Shown here in pieces: positions 1 to 12,500 of a DNA stretch of 64,000 nucleotides. A program made the translations under genes and the position numbers. This DNA comes from Doris montereyensis (lineage: Eukaryota > Mollusca > Gastropoda > Nudibranchia > Dorididae). The notes below the pieces were generated by a model. The model ran no database searches, was not told where the DNA came from, and saw only the letters and a program-made list of their open reading frames with translations. The stretch is from contig JAXRKP010000418.1 in assembly GCA_037039925.1 (NCBI GenBank), positions 5,001 to 69,000 of the forward strand. The letters are read 5' to 3'. Every line of letters starts with the position of its first letter. Positions within the stretch are counted from its first letter, which is position 1.

Positions 1-366
1 AAAAATTAATAAATGTATATAATATAATTATGAGTTGGTCGTTTTTTGTTCGCGAAGGCTCTATTGATAGGCCACTAAGAGTAACCATATTTTGCATGTT
101 GACTTTAAACCATCCCCAGATCGTTTTTGTTTGAGAAAATATCCTGCCAAAAATGACATTGAATAAATGTAAACTTCATTGTCTCCCCGTCTTTGATATC
201 CTTTTCATTCAGCTAGCCCCGCCATTTTGAACAGGTTATACCGGGTAATTAAAAAGTGGAATAGTACCTTCACACATACCTTCGTAACCTCAGAATTGAA
301 TAATAACCCGATCTGATAATCGTACTTGGTACCACCCGGGGTGTAATATGCTTGTTATCTTATATT

Positions 367-1135
367 ACAAGCATGCTCTTAACTAATGTTGGATTATGAT
401 TTCTCTTTATTATAGAGCCGATTCTCTTGAACTTTGACTACGGTTAACTCAGAAACCATTGTATCGGTTACGGGTGATATCATTTGATCAAATTAGTACT
501 CGATACTTAAGTTATGCGAGCTTTTTATTGTAATGACCTGGAATCGAGAAATTAGATGTAGCTCTAGATCTAGTAACAATAAAAAGTTTCGTGGATTGCA
601 GGCAAACCAATATTTTTCCAGTCATTTAAAATACTGATTTGATCTAAGAATTTAATAGCTAAAAACCTACAGCGGGCCATTTTGAAACATAGATGCAAAA
701 TATAGAGGCTGTGGGTGTAGTAATTCCTGAGTTATAAGCGGTCAATGTTAGAGACGTTCAGCTTTATACAAGCATGCCCGTAAACAATGATGATTTTTTT
801 TCAACGATGAATTACACAATATGTTACCGGGTGCAGGTTGATATCAAGTACCGGTACATTATTCGATACTTAGGTTAGGCAGGCTTTTCATTGCGTATCT
901 AATGACCGGAAATGAAGGAATGAGTAAAAACAATAACAATAAAAAGTCCCGTGGATCGTAGGCAAAACAATCTTTTTTGCAATCAATTAATAAAGACTGA
1001 TTTGACCCAAGAGTTTATTCGCTAAGAACCTAAAGCAGGCTATTTGAAATTTACATGAGAAATATGGACATTGTGGTTGTAATGGTTCCTGAGTTTTGAG
1101 CGGTCAAAGTTTGAGATGTACAGTTTTATATAGAG
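367..1135. repeat. Direct duplication, two diverged units of about 390 bp
   Basis: The stretches at about 367-757 and 767-1133 align along their length. Shared landmarks are CAAGCATGC, ATTCGATACTTA or its variant, AACAATAAAAAGT, CGTGGAT, CTGATTTGA, and a closing TTCCTGAGTT then GCGGTCAA. They differ at many sites, so the duplication is old. It lies in what would be the last intron of the transporter gene. Confidence 0.6.
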
Positions 1136-1196
1136 AGATATTATTATATTCACACACATAATATAATATTATGCTTTTTCTTTCTCTCTTTCATAG

Positions 1197-1364
1197 GGAA
1201 TTAAAAATGCCATGAAGCCAACTCCTGACTGGGGTCCAGCCAATGCTAGCGACAGAGCAGAAGTGAATGGAGAGTCTAACACTGCTTTCGATGGTGACGT
1301 AGAACTCGGTGACGTCACAGAATCCAAAGCAAATGAAGTGTTGGATACTAGGCGTGCTTACTAA
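1197..1364 (+). CDS. Last coding exon of a probable SLC6-family Na+/Cl- coupled transporter
   Basis: A pyrimidine-rich tract ending in TTTCATAG precedes an open frame of 55 codons ending in TAA at 1362-1364. The translation begins GIKNAMKPTPDWGPA and ends DTRRAY. A basic stretch followed by P-x-x-D-W-G-P is typical of the cytoplasmic tail just after the twelfth membrane helix in SLC6 neurotransmitter and amino-acid transporters (for example the glycine and creatine carriers); that family link is from memory, not from a search. The remainder is acidic, with no membrane segment, as expected for a cytosolic tail. The rest of the gene would lie left of the window. The stop codon is followed almost at once by a transposon terminus at 1366. 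The substrate cannot be inferred. Confidence 0.6.
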   Translation, partial: GIKNAMKPTPDWGPANASDRAEVNGESNTAFDGDVELGDVTESKANEVLDTRRAY

Positions 1365-1969
1365 CAGGCCAGTCACCCGAAATTAGGTCAACAATGTTTT
1401 GGTCCCATCGCGAAGCCGCATGGCGTGGTTGGCGATGAGCCGCGGCTCAAACTAGACCTAATCAACTGTGTTGCGAGCGATTAAAAACCTAAATTAATAT
1501 TACATACTGTATAGATCTAGATCTAGATTATGTATTAGATTTAGAAAATTTAGATTTCCTAATCGTAGGTCTATATTATTATATTATTACTATCTAGAAT
1601 ATATAAGATCTAGATCTAGATCTACCACACATCGACGTTTCATGAAACAAATTAGAAAACTATGCACGTAAAATAGGAAAAGAAACTAGAATTGATGAAA
1701 TAGATTTAGATCTAGATCTAGGTTCTAAAGTTCTAGATCTAGATCTATACGAGAATAAACCTTCCTGCAACAACAGTAACAACTAGACAGTTACAGAGAT
1801 GAGTTGACAGGAGAAGTAGGCCTAGAGTTAGAAACAGTGCTTATCAAGGATTGGAGTGTTCATTACAAAGCTTCAAAAACAAAAACATTTAACAGACGTG
1901 TAGTAAGTTGTGATACTAGTAATACTAGTAGTAAAAGTAGTACATGTAGTAGTAAAACAAATAAAGGGA

Positions 1970-2092
1970 CATAAAAATAAGAAAATACCCAACGATTTAT
2001 TGATGTACAAAACAGACAGTGGCAGTTTCGGGTTTTGTTATAATCATTATAATGTCAATAAATCGTTGGGTATTTTCTATTTTTGTGTATTT
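1970..2092. repeat. Imperfect palindrome with ~35-bp arms
   Basis: AAAATACCCAACGATTTATT near 1981 is matched by its reverse complement ending near 2085, with about 50 bp between the arms. It lies inside the P-like element and may be a subterminal inverted repeat or a small nested foldback element. Confidence 0.6.
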
Positions 2093-2134
2093 GTCTCTCA
2101 CTCTCATACCCAACAGTGACTTGATTCTTTATCA

Positions 2135-2330
2135 CTTACATGTAGTAGTAGTAGTTGTAGTACCGTAGTAGTAGTTCAAAAGTGGTAGTAGTAGGAGGAG
2201 GAGGAGGAGCAATACTTGTAGTAGGTGTAGTACATGTATATGGTTGTTGTTGGTGGTGGTGTTTTTGTTGCTGCTTTTGTTACTGTTGGTGGTTGTGATG
2301 AGAATGTTTTGGTGTTGTTTTTTGTAACAG
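2135..2330. repeat. Imperfect trinucleotide repeats (GTA, GGA, GTT)
   Basis: Runs of GTAGTAGTAG, GGAGGAGGAGG and GTTGTTG-type triplets follow each other over about 200 bp, at the 3' side of the decayed transposase. Confidence 0.7.
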
Positions 2331-3610
2331 GTACTCACCAGGGCGACTCGTGGTTGCGGATCTCCAGAAGAAAAAAACTCCAGCTGCTGTAATTTTTCAG
2401 AATGCCAATTGATGCGTATGTTTTTAACTAAATGAACTGTGTCATACAAGAGAAATAAAATGGAGTCAGTTGATAATACTGCTCTCCAAGGAGAAGGATG
2501 AGATTTGAACATTTAAAAAAGGATTGATTTACGCGGTTATTATCATTTACAATGCCAATAACTGTAGCGCCACATTTCTCACAAAAAAAAATAACATCAC
2601 AAACTTGATTGAATTGAAACAAAAAGTAAGAGTGTGACATGGCAACATTTTTGCGCGAAACGTTTGACCACCAAAAAGCACTTTACCATCACACAAAGTA
2701 ATGTTGTTGCAATTTTATTAGGATTATCAACCGTAACCAAAAACAGAACCACCTCTATATGGCACTGAAGCTTTCACATAAATTTCATCAATGATTAAAA
2801 TAGTTCCTATTTCTTTCATCCATACTGGAAAAACTGATAAAAACATGTTGTCATCACTAGTGTTCTTGGCATTGGAGGTAATCTTCTTAAAGGTACTTAT
2901 TGATGGAAGCTGTAATGATTCCTCAGTTGAAGATACAAACTTCTTGATTGGTTCAACCACGTAAAGGCAAGAAGAAGATTTAACTGTGAGTGTAAACATG
3001 ATTGTTTTTGGGGGCATTTAATAATGAAATGTTGCGGTTGATGAAGTTAACTTTGTCGTTTTCACAATCATGAGCAGTTGAAACAAGCCTAACAATTTCA
3101 TCACAACGTCTGCACTGTTTGAGGAAATTATGGTAAACACGAAGAACATTTTTTAGGCTTCGTTTGTTCACAATCCTCATCAATGGAAAAATAAACACAG
3201 AAGTTAGGCACTAGTCCGACCTTCACTGAAAAACACATAAGTGTTAGTATAAGAAGTAACAAAGCCTTTTTTAGCAAGCTAGCTCTTGAAACAATTTGTC
3301 AAAATTGTCTGCACAATGAGGAGTTTATTTCATCAATGTCAACAGTTCTGGATTCCACAGTTGATTTCTTTGTACCCGTGGAGTCGTGCTGCTTGGAGTT
3401 GCACGAGGGCGGAATGTTGAGAAAAACTGTTGGTGGAATTGCAGGTACTTCAAACCGACTTAGGCGAAGTATGGGGACATCAACTGGCCAGTGAATTGTA
3501 CATACTCCCATGTTACCAGTGATATTTTCAAGCAAGTTTATTTGGAAGGCAACTAACCATTCACAGCATTTTTTCAATTCATTTGGAAAACATGGCAAAT
3601 TTCTCTTTGG
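2290..3610 (-). pseudogene. Decayed THAP9/P-element-type transposase
   Basis: Successive - strand fragments, in order from high to low coordinate, resemble parts of a P-type transposase. At 3299-3598 a piece with CTIHWPVDVP and then PAIPPTVFLNIPPSC is like the end of a THAP zinc finger. At 2727-3017 is GTILIIDEIYVKASVPYRGG, like the first catalytic-Asp strand (D-E-x-x-x-K). At 2428-2640 is CEKCGATVIGIVNDNNRVNQ, like the second Asp strand followed by N-x-x-x-x-F-F. At 2350-2512 is YDTVHLVKNIRINW, a hallmark of the family. The pieces lie in different frames with stops between them, so no intact protein is possible. Motif recognition is from family knowledge. Confidence 0.6.
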
Positions 3611-4433
3611 ATTGGTTAGTTCTGTAACCGGTAGTGCAACCTACTACACAACAACCCACTAGGAGCAACAGCCTATTAAAGTTCTGGATTAACTTAGATA
3701 ACTGGGAATAAAGAAAAGAGCGATTTCATGATTTGACTTGAAATTAAATGATGTTGCAGCTACTGCTAGAAGATCTACTTCACTCTAAATCTGATACTTT
3801 TATTAATTTGATTTTGTGAATCACATAAAAAAAACTAAATACTAGGCCTACATACTGTATCGATCTAATCTAGATTCTAAATCTAGATCTAGAGATCTGA
3901 TTAGATATAGATCTAGATAAGGTCTCGTACGTAAAATAAATTACCCTGTTCACTGTCAAAGTCTAGATTCTAGATAAACCCTAGAATATAGAGCTAAATC
4001 TTTGAATTAGAGCAGAATGTAGATCTAGATCTTGATCTAATCCAGAAAAATAACACAACAAACTTCAAATCACAGCACAGCACATGATTGAAGCAAATAG
4101 AAAATCCGTCGTGAAATACGCAGAGAAAACAAGAAAATTAGAAATATCCAACTCTAGTATCTTCTATCATCACTTTCGACTTCGAATTGGGTGTCCGGAA
4201 GTAGTATTTAACTACTAGAACGATACTCGGAAAGCAGTATTGATATTCATCGCCTGCACGTAAAAACCACTATAACCGAGAGAGGCAGAAGGTATCGAAT
4301 ATTTTTTATGTATCGTCTTGTTGACATCACTCCCATGCACAGTCTGTCGCTTCACGTCTTGTCAGCCACGTGTAAATCCAGACGAGACCATAGGACCAAA
4401 ACATTCGTTGACCTAATTTCGGGTGACTGGCCT

Positions 4434-4998
<565 letters not shown>

Positions 4999-5254
4999 GA
5001 TATATGAGCAACTGGACGATTCAAGAATTGATTGTTCTTTTCTTATTGTTATTTATCTATGATGTTAGATGTATATTAATCTATGGAAATGGTATATTAC
5101 TATGAATAATCAAATAACGGTAATCATTGTGCAAATATAGATCAAATCAGGTGAGCGTTGACATGTATCACTCGGTATCAGTAATGATACGGAATCAACC
5201 AATGAGGACAAATAGGGAATGCCGTTAAGAGGGTTTGTCAATTTCATATATAAT

Positions 5255-5325
5255 GCTTTCCTTTTATGGTGAAGCCATGGATGCCGACGCAGAGATCACT
5301 GGTTCAATTCTATGTCAGGGGCTAA
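5255..5325 (+). repeat. tRNA-like SINE head fragment
   Basis: GGTGAAGCCATGGATGCCGA followed by CTGGTTCAATTC resembles an internal RNA polymerase III promoter (B-box-like GGTTCAATT). A close relative lies at 58880-58950. It is too degenerate to be a functional tRNA. Confidence 0.4.
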
Positions 5326-5839
5326 TGAAAATGTTTAATGTGTTCATAATTTGTATTAATGTATTTCTCCCCATGGTGCTTTATCTAACATCTAGTTCAT
5401 ATCCCTTTGCATTGTTTTCGGTATGGAACTTGCCTCACCACATTTCATATGTGTGTAATGATACAAAAACAACAAAATATTGGGAAAAGAATGACTGGTA
5501 GTGTTGTAATCATGGTAGTACTGTGTTTGAGAGAGATTGAAACCATATTTTATTCTTATAAAATATAAGACTAGACACGTACTAATAAATGGAGATGCAC
5601 CTGCATGTGCAGTATTATTACATTGTATCTGTATCAGGTTACTTCCCATGTATCAAAACAAAAAGAGGATTCAAAGCGTTGTACAGCTGATCCGCAACTC
5701 TGTGATGCTTGACCGTTTTTTAATGTCAAATATGAGTGTTGTTGGAATAATGTGTATAAAGTATAAATTAAGATATCAGAATATCATTAGTACTCAGTTG
5801 TTTTTTTCACTGTTTAAGTTTTCAGTAGCTAAAATTGTC

Positions 5840-6400
5840 ATTTATATTCATCTCATTGCTTGGTAATAATTAACTGATTTCTAAATTTTCATTAAACAAA
5901 AATGTCATATGAATATGATAATATATTCATCTCGTCATTTGGGAATTATTAGCTGATTTCTTTGTCAATCATTAATTAATCATCTTTTTTTTCTTCAGGT
6001 TATTTGTTTATATAGTCTCTCAGTGTTTGATATTGATTAACTAATCAATCCGTCAATCAGTTTTCTGTTAAGTCTATTTGTTTGGTTTCTCATTCAGCAT
6101 TGTTTGATACTGATAAACTAATTGAATTGTCAATCACGTCTTTATTCGCTCAATTTTGTTTGTGTGATTGGGATTTCTCTTTCAACTCATTGTTTGATAC
6201 TTTGTCAACCAAGTATATGTTCAGTCTATTACAAATTACACGCATTTGTGTTTGATCTTGTGCTATAGTAAGTAACCTTCATAAGTCGTCGGTCAATTTG
6301 TTTGTGTGATCTCTCGTTCAACTCATTGTTTGATATTTTTTTCAACCAAATGTCTGTACAGTCTATTGCAAATTATACACATTTGTGTTTGATTGTGTAC
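5840..6400. repeat. Degenerate tandem repeat of ~130-170 bp
   Basis: Phrases such as TTTGTTTGTGTGAT, CAACTCATTGTTTGATA, TCAACCAA and GTTCAGTCTATTACAAATTA recur three to four times in the same order. The units have diverged substantially. No coding potential is seen. Confidence 0.5.
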
Positions 6401-6849
6401 TAAAATTTATTGGAGGTTTCAAATGCAATACAGGTCACCCACTTCAACTCGTTTGTACATATGATATACATGACAATGTATAATTGCGTATTACATTACC
6501 GTAACATTTTAATATTCTGCAGGTTAAAAATCCTTGAGAAAACGAAACGAGAAAGTAAATGAAATAATTGAAATTTTGAAATTCAAACTTTCACTTCAAA
6601 GATATTACTACATTGTATTTGTATTACAATTACATACATATTCTTCTATCTGAGCCTGAAAAAACAAACAAAATTAATTGCAGTAGATTCAAACCGTGGA
6701 TGAAATCGTTTCTCTCGTTGATATTTTCCTTTAGTAAAGTTATTTAAGTATATAATTTTTGCCTGCAAGTTATCTACAATTACAATGGACTAAACAAGGA
6801 TTTAAGTCAAAAACACACGATGGGCGGCTGTGTGATTTCTTAATATTAT

Positions 6850-7870
6850 CCAGGTGATTAATGGACATTTCTGATGTTTACTTATGACCGTCTTCTGCCA
6901 TCCCCATTTAGCTGGATCAGCGTAGCTGGGGGGGGAGAGACATGGTGGAAAGTGCGTCCTGCGTTGGTGGCAACCTCTCAATAGGTTTTCATTAGTGGAA
7001 ACACCGGGCTTCGGTTTATAGAAGTTGCTTGTGTAGAGGGGGATCAAATAGCTGCACAACAAATGTCTCTATGGATGCCATGGTGTCTGCATTGATCTCT
7101 GTAACTACAGGAGACAGAATACAAACGATGATGTCCCTCTCTGGTTTTTGCTCCCCACCTTTCATGCTGATTTTTTACTTTTCCTCAAAAGGCAGACATG
7201 ACATCGCATCCTGTGAATGCGTGGAATCCTAGTAAAAGTGTCCAACTTCATGGACAGGGGTGTGTTTTCTCCATTGCATAATATCCACAGCTCCTTGACT
7301 TCCATTTGACATACAAACGCAGTTGCGAGGACTACAACATCACTATCATTAGCTTTGATAGATATTTTACTCATACCAGCGGATGTGGCATGATGGACGT
7401 GCACAATAATCCATGAGAACAAGGTGAAATGTATGTAGTGTCTACGGACGGGAAGGCAAGGACCCCTATGCCATGGTGACGATCATTTTGCAAGAAGACT
7501 CAGATCATCCATTTCTTGAGCGAGAAAACTGGAACAATTCCGATTTGGTTGATTCCACTCTTAGAAATGTTGCCAGTGTCCTGGGATCTTTATCGCAGCT
7601 GTTACTTTAAGGCGCATTTCTTCACCCCTTTTCCCTCTCGTCTCATACTTCGGAACCTCACTCTTATAGGTGTCCAATACGATATCAATCCTCGAAACTT
7701 TCTCGGCACATTTTCTGATGAGTGGTCCAAAAATGCCCCTTGAGAAATCGGAAAAGGTTCTGCATGTCGCAGGTTGGAGCATCGGGTTAAACAGCATCGG
7801 ATTCTGATTCCACTTTAGAGGAATGACATGCAATGATTCATTTCAGACTTTGTGCCGAAATGCATTCTTC
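6850..7870 (-). pseudogene. Decayed repeat-encoded protein of a family common in invertebrate genomes
   Basis: Several - strand frames in collinear order resemble a transposon-associated protein of unknown function that recurs in cnidarian and molluscan genomes. At 7561-7833 are RIDIVLDTYK and KVTAAIKIPGHWQHFLRVES (a conserved I-P-x-x-W-x-x-F-L-R block). At 7162-7422 are SAGMSKISIKANDSDVVVLA and KELWI, like the block with D-T/S-D-V-V-V-L-A. At about 6900-6960 is YADPAKWGWQK, like the C-terminal W-G-W block. Stops and frame changes separate them, so this is a relic. The identification rests on remembered consensus features. No catalytic function is assigned. Confidence 0.5.
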
Positions 7871-8239
7871 TGTTGGGTGAAACGTCATCATTTTCATGCG
7901 ACATGACTTCCTCACTAATTTCTCTTCTTGCTTGAGCTGAAAAGACAAGTTTTAATAATTCTTCTTCTCTTATTTCCTTTTTGTGACCGCGATGCCCTAT
8001 TTCTATTTGTTAAGCTTGACAGTAACTGTTTATGAAACATCATTTGACAAGATTCGATTCTTGATAAATCGTATAAGTTATAAGATTTACCCCTGACGAC
8101 CTGTCCCACGGAACACCATGAAACTATTGAAACTCTTCTGGCGGGGGGAAGGGAGCGAGCAAGGGGAATGGGGGGGGGGTGCAATGTTTTGGCTCTCTTA
8201 TAAACCCTTAGAATGCATTTTACTTGACATCATCATGCC

Positions 8240-8325
8240 CAAAAGTGATATAGCGTAAAATGGTGGAGAAATAGACATAGTGATATAGCACAGAATGGTG
8301 GAGAAATAGGCATAAGGAGGGATGA
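8240..8325. repeat. Short tandem duplication (~40 bp unit)
   Basis: The phrase AATGGTGGAGAAATAG with flanking GTGATATAGC occurs twice in succession with small differences. Confidence 0.6.
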
Positions 8326-9535
8326 TCTTGCTGGATTGAAAAAAATAGAGGCATTATGTTCAGGCCTTATGTGCCTCCTGGCACATAGAAAGTTAAGTTA
8401 AGGTAAGGGAAGACATTGTCATTAAATGAAATCATGTCACGTCAGCACAGCTTCTGTTCTAGATAATTATTCGATCCTGTAATACATTTGCACATGTCCT
8501 AATTTGAGCTTCAACAGATATTGTTTCGACTCTGTGTCTGTGATTGTAAAATGTAAATTTTGCAAAAACCCATTTCGGTTCCAATACTAAAATCACCTGC
8601 CGCTTTAGGTAATCTTTCTTTCAGCTCATCAAGCGTAGACTGGCGGCGCAATCTGCTTCAAATTTCATTATTGTTTTTTGTTGTCAACCTGCTTGTCATG
8701 TACTTGTCGATTTTGTTCTAGCTATGCTTGTCATTTTTCTTTATGCTTTAACATGATATACTGTCTGAGTCCTTGGATTCCGCAGTCATTTCTTCATACG
8801 TAATGACGAACGGATAAGCGTCGAGTCTCAGTATTTCTTTAATGTTTGCAGTGACTTCCGCATAATATGCGTTTTCGCCAACCTAGAAAGAGTATATTCG
8901 TTTACTGATGTGATGGGATCAAAAGTACTAGAGCTAGATCTATATGTGACTAAGAAACTATAAAATGATTTAAGGTATACATTCCTTTTAAATATTTTTC
9001 ATATAATTGAGCCGTCACGATGTCATGTGGAGACTTGTAGTTGTAGCATCATGAAAGTCAAATAGTCAATTCAAGCTGGAAACGCGCTTAATTAAAAACC
9101 TGATATCTCGGCTCAGAATAAAGTGTTTTACAAAAAATAAAGTGCTTTGAGCAGAAAAATGAACAAAGTTTAAGATAAAATACAACGCAACTCATTTTCA
9201 AAGACATTGAATTTAAAAATATGTTAATGAAAAGGTTGTTTTTAACGTATAAAAACACAGACAAGCGCGTTAAACGGACAATAGTTGAAGCTGACAATGA
9301 CAAAAAGCTTCTTCAACCTTTTGAAGATGACACCTTGCTCTTTTTCCAAAAACAGCCTCGAGAACATGACAATATAAGATTTTTTTAATGAAATAAGTAG
9401 CCATCTTTTGTTTTTTTTCCGAACGTGTGTCCATCTCTCAAAATCTTCTAAATTGGAAAGTTTCACATGCCAAATTTCTTACAAACGAAAAACAAATTTT
9501 ATTTCAGAAAAAAGTCATTAAAAACCCTTACTAAG
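8326..9535. other. Intergenic DNA, nothing firm recognised
   Basis: No supported gene, RNA or repeat boundary was found. A short - strand frame at about 8750-8895 preceded by an acceptor-like TTTCTAG was considered but could not be tied to a gene. Confidence 0.4.
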
Positions 9536-9539
9536 AGAG

Positions 9540-12500
9540 AGGGTGGGAAGAAAGAGGGAGAAAGAAGAGGAAGGGGGTTAGGGACAGAGAAAAGGTAATA
9601 AAAATGAGACAATAGTTAGAAGCTGACAATGAGGCTTAACCCTGAAAGAAAACAACCTGCTGTTACAGGCCAATCTTGACTGACCAAATTAGGAAGTTAA
9701 CCCTGACAGAAATAAAACAACTTGCATGCTGGTCTTGAATGACTAAGATTTAGGGAGTTCTTTTAAGGTGGCATCATCACGAATACCTGGGATACAGTGG
9801 GCTCTTTTTTCAAAGTAATATAAACAAAAAATCGACTCTGGAAAAGAACAACTGTGATTTTTGGACGTGGAATAGGGCAATTAATGGAAAAGTTTTAGCT
9901 TGGAAAAATTCAATTACAGAAACAAAAGAAAAAGGACAAGGAATAGAAAATGTAGGACCAAATCCATCTTCTCAGGAGTAGTGTCAAAAATAGAGCACAG
10001 GAGTAGGCCTCCTAATGCATAAAAGGCAAATGCTACTAGAAAGTTGAAAATGCCCTATGCTAAAAAAAACTTATATTTCAGACGTAAATCCATCTCTCAA
10101 AATCTTCTAAATTGGAAGAAGAGGAAATTTTCTTAAAGATTAACAAATAAATACATGAAGACAGATTGGATTTCAGAAAAAGGTAATAAACAGATGAGAC
10201 ATGACCTAGTGAAGCCAAAAGTGATTATTAACTGAAGAAAAGGAAAGAGAAAGGAAGAACTAAATAAACCAATAGTAAAACAAATGTACTAATCCAGGAT
10301 AAAAAGATCCCGAGAAAGGAAAGAGGAAGGGGTGGAGAGAAATTAGAGAGGGACAGAGAAAAGGTAATAAAAATGAGCTGATCAAAGGCTAAGTGGTTTT
10401 AAGGGGAGTAGAAAACATTCTCCAAGTCCTGTTGCCTTACAGGCCAATCTTGACTGATCAAAGGCTAAGGGTTTTAACCCTGACAAAATAAAACAACCTG
10501 CTGCCTTACAGGCCAATCTTGAATGACTAAAGACCAAAGAGCTGAAAAAGTAATAACTGACAGAAAGGGTGCCTGCCTTGCAGAGCTGGTACTTGAATGA
10601 CTATAGGTTTGGGTTCTGACAGAAAATAAAACAACCTGATTCAAAGTAATATGGCTCAATGATACATCCCATCACCATACCGGCTATTAAACTTACGACT
10701 CTGGAAAAGAACCCTGCTTATCCAAAACAACCTGATTTTAAATTAATATAAACAGATTTGGATACAGCTGAAGAAATGGAACTCAATTCAAAGAACACGG
10801 ACTATAAACATTTTACCTCAGTTTACAGAAACAAAGAAAAAAGGACAAAGGAATAGAAAATGTAGGACCAAATCAACTTTAATCTTCTCAGGAGTAGATG
10901 TCAAAAAAAGAAGCTAGGATAAGGCCTCCTAAGCATAAAAGGCAGTAACAAATGCATAAAAAAGGCAAATGCTACTAGAAAGTTGAAAATGTGTAAGCCC
11001 TATGCTATTAGACGTAAATATTAAACCAAAGGAAGAGAATTAAATTATTAATAGCTTATATGGACCAAACGAAAAAGATATCTAAGCAACCAGAAGAAAA
11101 GGATATCTTAGTAAATAGCTGCAGCAAGAATCTTAAACCCAAACAGGAATTAATGGTTTTAGAAGATTTAAACGCTAGAATAGGCAATAATGTAGAAACA
11201 TCAGGAGGAGTAATAGGTAAGAAGTGAAAAGAAGGAGAGACAACAACTTCTCCAAATGGAAAGAAACTAATAGATTTTTTTGTAAAGAATAACATATGAA
11301 AATAGATAACACATTTTTTTCCTAATAAAGATATCCACAAATATAATACAAGAGTAAATGTAAAGACAGATGTGAAAAGTCAATCATAGACTACAAATAG
11401 TTAGCACTCCTTTTTTACAGTACAATGGATATCCACAAAGTAAACAGAGGAACTGAAATATTTAGTGATCATCACCTAGTGATAGTCAAAAGCAACAAAA
11501 TGAGATTATTAACTGAAGAAAAGGAAAGAGGAAAAACTACTAAACTTAAAATAGAAGAACTAAATAAACCAATAGTAAAACAAATGTACTAATCCAGGAT
11601 AAAAGATCTATCTAAAAGGCAGATGGATCTGAAGGAAAAGCACAATAGAAGAAAAAGTGGCAAATATATAAAAAAACACTCCTCAGTTGTACTGAAGAGG
11701 TCTGTATAGGAAACAAATTAAAGGAGTTGGAAAAGAACAGCATGGTGGAATAGAGAAAAGCAAATGTCAAGACTAAGATCAAAGAAAAGAAAGATGCCTG
11801 AAAGAAATTTGCAAACAAAGAGACCAGCAGGAAAGGATAGATATGAGTAAATGTCAACTACTAAGATCAAAGAGAAAGTTGGGAAAAGCAAACAAAAACA
11901 GGATCATGAGTAAAAGAACTATCGCCAAAGAGAAAGTTAGGAAAGCAAAACAGGATCAGTGGGAAGAGTTTGGATAAAGACTTCAAGAAAGCCATCAAGG
12001 ATATCAAAAGCTGTTCTGGGAGCAATGAAGAGCATGAGAAAGACCAAAGCATGCCCAATACGAAAAATTAAGAATGCCGAAGGAGAAAGAATGAAAGGAG
12101 ACAGTGAAATCATGGAAACGTGGAGAAAGTATTTTCAACAATTACATAATCCCTCCAGAACATATGAAACAAGGAGTACAGATCAATTATTAAGAGTAAC
12201 AAGTAATAGAGTTGAGACAGCTGAAGATGTAGATATCTCAATGGAAGAACTTCAAACTGCTATAACTATAAGAAAAGTGAAATTAGGAAAAGCCCCAGGA
12301 GCAGATCAAGTTTATCCAGAACTGATTAAAAACCAAATGAGAGAGGCAGACAAACTACTACATGCAATATGTCAACAAGCATGGAAGTCCAAACAGGTGC
12401 CAGACGACTGGAAAAAGGAACAGTAGTACAATACACAAGAAAGGATCAACTATGGAATGCTCAAATTATAGAGGGATATCACTACTTAGCGTACCAGGAA

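Larger units (their letters stand above)
1366..4432 (-). mobile_element. P-element-like DNA transposon with ~43-bp terminal inverted repeats
   Basis: The left end at 1366-1407 reads AGGCCAGTCACCCGAAATTA and continues into TTTTGGTCC. The right end at 4391-4432 is its reverse complement with very few differences. Between them, on the - strand, are broken reading frames that resemble the THAP domain and catalytic core of P-element/THAP9 transposases. Terminal inverted repeats enclosing a P-type transposase are the expected architecture. A clean 8-bp target duplication is not visible; the right flank is a GATA microsatellite that may have erased it. The transposase is disrupted, so the copy is presumably inactive. 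Confidence 0.6.

Noticed and set aside
1191..1376. A - strand frame across the transporter exon
   Set aside because: It is the antisense shadow of the SLC6-like exon, which has an acceptor and a recognisable tail.
8750..8895. Possible - strand exon with GENAYYAEVTANIKEILRLD
   Set aside because: It is short, ends at a stop soon after, has no partner exons and matches no family I can name with confidence.
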